Shown here piece after piece: positions 61,189 through 64,000 of a stretch of 64,000 nucleotides of DNA. The position numbers and the translations under genes were made by a program. The notes under the pieces are model-generated. The model ran no database searches and was not told the origin of the DNA. It saw nothing but the letters and a program-made list of their open reading frames with translations. The number at the start of each line of letters is the position of its first letter. Position 1 is the first letter of the stretch. This stretch comes from Lachancea mirantina. Taxonomy: Eukaryota > Ascomycota > Saccharomycetes > Saccharomycetales > Saccharomycetaceae. The DNA lies in NCBI GenBank assembly GCA_900074745.1, contig LT598465.1, positions 868,001-932,000 on the forward strand, read 5' to 3'.

Positions 61189-61615
61189 TGTTGGAAGGAG
61201 CTGGCGAGAAGGTGATATCGTTCAATTGCATCATCACGTGATCGACATGACAGAATAAAATTAGATGGACAGACGGCTGGCATTCCGCGAAAGAGCTGGA
61301 AGCTAAAACAGGTCCATTGAAAGTTCTAAAATCATCAGAACATCGTGATAAGATCATATGTGGTATGATGAATGACGTATGACGAGAATTCACCGTCTAG
61401 ATTGAAGAAAGTAACGGATTCCAAATTTGGATCAATGTTACAGAAATTGTATAAAAGGAGCTGATATGACCAGGATCGTAGTGTTCATGGTCGTAAGATA
61501 GTCACGGAGAGATATAAGTACTCAATTCCTAATCGGCTCTATTATTTAGATCAATCATGAAGGAATTAAATGCACAGTTCAGAAATCTATCAGCCACCGA
61601 CAACGAAAAACCTCA
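61189..61615 (+). mobile_element. Solo LTR, Ty1/copia type (copy 2)
   Basis: A 427-base copy beginning TGTTGGAAGG and ending CTCA, homologous end to end with the copy at 55892-56322 and in the same orientation. It has the same internal TATAAAA and the same start codon near the right end. It stands alone without internal genes and is an old solo LTR. The two copies lie 5.3 kb apart with intact host genes between them, so they are separate insertions, not the ends of one element. Confidence 0.88.
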
Positions 61616-62570
61616 TAATCAGTAATTAACGTCGTCAAGCATAACCTATTAGAACAAAAGAACCCAAATTCGAGCATAGTTTTACGTTTAATTTTACATT
61701 CCACTATAGAAATTCCAAAAAAGTCTTCAAAATAAACCTGCTCCATATAGACTTTATCCATCCCCAACGGCGTACGTTTCTCGTAGTCGATACTTTTTTG
61801 CAAAGGTTTTGGACGAAGGAACTGCTACGAATATCACGTGACCTTAACGATCCGACCTGACCAAAGACAATCCACCATTGATGACGCGGTGAACCTCTTG
61901 AAATGCTTTGATAATGTTACGAAAAACCATGCAAGCGGGGTTTTGGCCTACGTATACCCATTCTTGGTTCGAGAGTCACGTGATCATAGTGTCGTCTCTT
62001 TAATGACTCGTCAATGGGTGAGAGAGTTAAAAACTCCCTTGGGAAATGCAACAAGGCGTACCCATTTACCTCTAAAAGTTTTAAGACAATGTGCTCTATA
62101 TCTTGATCAATCGGACTACTAAGTTCACCAAAGCCTATTAGAAACGTATGACCGCCGATACGTCCGATTAATGCAGAGGCAGCAGAGACTACCAAAAACC
62201 GCCACAGATATCAATTCAAATCCACGAAACAAGAATGTTAGCGCTTTCATTTTTGCTGCTTTGTTTACGCTTACTACCAAGGTTGGCAGAACCCCCGGGG
62301 TTTTCCTCGAAGCATCAGGCTACATTTGATCGTCAGTTTTCACGAGCTTATGGTCAGAAAACTCAAAGGGCTTGTATAATTAACCAACAGCATTTCTCAT
62401 TTTGACTCAAATATTCGTCTTGACAATTCAGTTTGCCAAATTTGGGGCCATGGATAGATCCGTTCTTCTAGGATTCGGACCTTTTTAAGGGCCGACATCA
62501 CATAGCTTTATACGTGCAACGGATGGCTAGGGTTGACCAACTAAGCAACAGTAAGAGGGAACCCTTCACC

Positions 62571-62618
62571 GCTACTTGGATTACTACTTGGACCAGCATT
62601 TGGATCAGCAGTTGGATC
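62571..62618. repeat. Degenerate four-unit 12-bp repeat upstream of RCI37
   Basis: Four 12-base units of the form (A/G)C(T/A)(A/G)(C/T)TTGGAYY sit head to tail (GCTACTTGGATT, ACTACTTGGACC, AGCATTTGGATC, AGCAGTTGGATC), ending 50 bases before the RCI37 ATG. They may be repeated factor sites or a small minisatellite in the leader. Confidence 0.8.
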
Positions 62619-62667
62619 ATTAACTACTTATTGTAGCGATTAGCAATTACCTTGTTCGATATTTGCA

Positions 62668-63606
62668 ATGAGTGAGTCAGGTACTGTGTCTGGCCCAGAT
62701 ACCCCTTCGTCGAAGGGTAAAGATGTGCTAAAGAAAGAATGGTTCCAAGAGGCCTATAAAGCTGCTTGTGAGTTTTATGAGAAAGACAGCGCATTGCAAC
62801 CTCGTGACAGACTGGAATTGTCGCAGACATTCATGTCCATTACTCGCGCCCAAATGTGGGGCGGTTGGCTCGGTTTCGCTACAGTTTTCGGTGCTCCGTT
62901 TGGTTGGCAGTACTACAAGACAAATGCAATTAGGGGCGTAAGAGTGCCCAGAAACTTTGTTTTTGGGCTTTTGGCCATGTTTGCTACTTCGCAGGTGTGC
63001 GGAAGGTACATGTACAAATACAAGTTGCAAGCCCTCGACCCTAACGATTCTTTTGCTTCGACTGGAGCTTATGGTGACTTACAAGAAACTCCAAAAAGTA
63101 ATGCCCAAAGGCAGTATGAAATGTTGAAGCTGCTCAAAGGTGGCATGTCTCCCAAATGGGCTCTGTATTTCAATGCAACCTATAATAATCCCGAAAGAAG
63201 ATTCCCAAATCCAACCAAAAAACTTGAACAGATGATTGAAGGAAAGGGAAACAGACCAGCATCGTTCATAAATCAGCGGGATCCTTTGCATCTCTACAGT
63301 GGACCTGCCTTTGACAAAAGAGAGGGTGTTCCAGACGTGGGTGCACCAGACGGGAATAATAACGGACTTCAAACTCCCCAGCCTGAAAGCCAACCCGCAT
63401 CCTCTTGGGAAAAAATTCGCGGGAAGAGCGGGTTCGAAGGGGGGAATGGTGTAGGGTCGTCTTCTAGATGGTCTTCGATCAGATCTGGATCCGGAGACAT
63501 AGATACTTTGAGTAGCCCAGTCTACGATCCATTCGATCAAGAGGGCGAATCCTCGCAAGAAGAGTTTGATAAGATATTGGAAGAAGAGAGGCAAGCAAGG
63601 GATTGA
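62668..63606 (+). CDS. RCI37: Mitochondrial respiratory-chain interacting protein Rci37 (YIL077C family)
   Basis: Mitochondrial protein reported to associate with respiratory complexes in yeast; its activity is unknown. The 312 residues include WFQEAYKAACEFYEKDSALQ, two hydrophobic segments at about residues 66-84 and 94-112 (MWGGWLGFATVFGAPFGWQY, NFVFGLLAMFATSQVCGRYM), then MLKLLKGGMSPKWALYFNAT and a Gly/Ser/Pro-rich acidic tail. Length is near that of YIL077C, and it converges on THS1 as there. There is no obvious cleavable presequence. Confidence 0.92.
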   Translation: MSESGTVSGPDTPSSKGKDVLKKEWFQEAYKAACEFYEKDSALQPRDRLELSQTFMSITRAQMWGGWLGFATVFGAPFGWQYYKTNAIRGVRVPRNFVFGLLAMFATSQVCGRYMYKYKLQALDPNDSFASTGAYGDLQETPKSNAQRQYEMLKLLKGGMSPKWALYFNATYNNPERRFPNPTKKLEQMIEGKGNRPASFINQRDPLHLYSGPAFDKREGVPDVGAPDGNNNGLQTPQPESQPASSWEKIRGKSGFEGGNGVGSSSRWSSIRSGSGDIDTLSSPVYDPFDQEGESSQEEFDKILEEERQARD

Positions 63607-63743
63607 GTTTGAATAGCTTACTGCTACTTTTATCAATGTTACGTACATAAATTCTCCAGAAAGCTTGATCGTGGAGCATAAACGTTATAAAAACCAATTA
63701 TCTGAAGTTTTTGATGGATCAAGACTGCCAAAAAATATGATAT

Positions 63744-64000
63744 TTAAATAAGAACGTTGTCCAAACGCCTGTCTTCCTTCAGCTGAGACAGTTGTGGTAC
63801 CACTGTTTCGAGTGGTATAGTGGCGTTCTTGCCTTGCATCTCCATCACATCTCTATTTCTGATGTTAACAGACTTCTCATTCATTTCCTGCTCACCAACA
63901 ATGAAAATGAAGTTATACTTTAGCATTTGACCATTTCTAACCTTCTTTTGAAGAGTGTTACCCGTCAAATCTACATCGGCGTAGAAGCCCTTTTCGGACA
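63744..64000 (-). CDS. THS1: Threonyl-tRNA synthetase, C-terminal part
   Basis: Cytosolic threonyl-tRNA synthetase charges tRNA-Thr. Only about 85 C-terminal codons are present; the 5' part lies beyond the right edge. The visible protein is the anticodon-binding domain end: SEKGFYADVDLTGNTLQKKV, RNGQMLKYNFIFIVGEQEMN, EKSVNIRNRDVMEMQGKNAT, ending KEDRRLDNVLI. This matches the yeast cytosolic enzyme, not the mitochondrial one. Position equals YIL078W beside YIL077C. Confidence 0.95.
   Translation of the reverse strand, partial: SEKGFYADVDLTGNTLQKKVRNGQMLKYNFIFIVGEQEMNEKSVNIRNRDVMEMQGKNATIPLETVVPQLSQLKEDRRLDNVLI

Larger units (their letters stand above)
60467..62667. other. Divergent intergenic region SEC28-RCI37 with solo LTR
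   Basis: A 2.2 kb spacer, wide for this genome. It holds a solo LTR (61189-61615), CACGTGA boxes near 61835 and 61976, and a four-unit 12-base repeat at 62571-62618 just upstream of RCI37. The open frames at 61579-61803 (reverse) and 61838-62122 (forward) resemble no family I know. No tRNA gene was recognised near the LTR, though Ty1-type elements often insert beside them. Confidence 0.55.

Noticed and set aside
61838-62122. Forward open frame of 94 codons near the second LTR
   Set aside because: No family match and composition typical of spacer. It begins at a CACGTGA region that may itself be repeat-derived.

Overview
The window is nuclear DNA of a budding yeast (Saccharomycotina, family Saccharomycetaceae) that branched off before the whole-genome duplication. 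A Lachancea-like species fits best, but the genus is an inference. The evidence is gene order. From about 5.3 kb to the right edge, the genes interleave two Saccharomyces cerevisiae segments: chromosome V right arm (RGI1, MOT2, ARG5,6, RNR1, TDA2, VTC1, ALD5, RPS24, YOS1, PTP3, MRX1, ICP55, YER079W, AIM9, SER3/33, UTP7, GET2) and chromosome IX left arm (SNP1, ARC15, YRB2, EFM4, FIS1, RNR3, YIL067C, SEC6, MAM33, PCI8, HOP1, RPN2, SEC28, RCI37, THS1). Genes that S. cerevisiae keeps in two copies (RNR1/RNR3, RPS24A/B, SER3/SER33) are single here. Gene names rest on recalled family sequences and neighbourhood; no alignment was run.

Layout. 0-3 kb: the 5' end of SPE3 and MED1, which match S. cerevisiae chromosome XVI. 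3-5.3 kb: a rearrangement junction without a convincing gene, ending in the stress-type RGI1 promoter. 5.3-24.6 kb: RGI1 to TDA2, densely packed. 24.6-34.7 kb: VTC1, ALD5, RPS24, YOS1 and PTP3, with two GC-rich islands (about 25.6-29.2 and 32.3-34.1 kb) unusually full of near-perfect short hairpins. 34.7-55.1 kb: a coiled-coil gene I cannot name, then MAM33 to UTP7. 55.1-64 kb: two solo Ty1/copia-type LTRs in the two widest gaps, flanking URA9, GET2 and SEC28, then RCI37 and the 3' end of THS1.

At least five spliceosomal introns can be read from splice signals: one in RPS24, two in YOS1 (a gene no continuous open frame reveals), one in HOP1 and one in SNP1, which encodes a U1 snRNP protein. 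Promoters carry textbook sites that fit their genes: MCB boxes before RNR1, Rap1 sites before RPS24, an Rpn4/PACE site before RPN2, PAC and RRPE before UTP7, a URS1 core before HOP1, CACGTG boxes before VTC1, a Gcn4 site and TATA box before ARG5,6, and STRE-like motifs before RGI1.

The genes form no pathway together; they are ordinary housekeeping, mitochondrial, secretory and meiotic genes. The most unusual signals are the hairpin cluster, the ten-base phased repeat upstream of MOT2, the intron in the U1-70K gene, the missing SPO22 next to HOP1, and the unnamed heptad-repeat gene.
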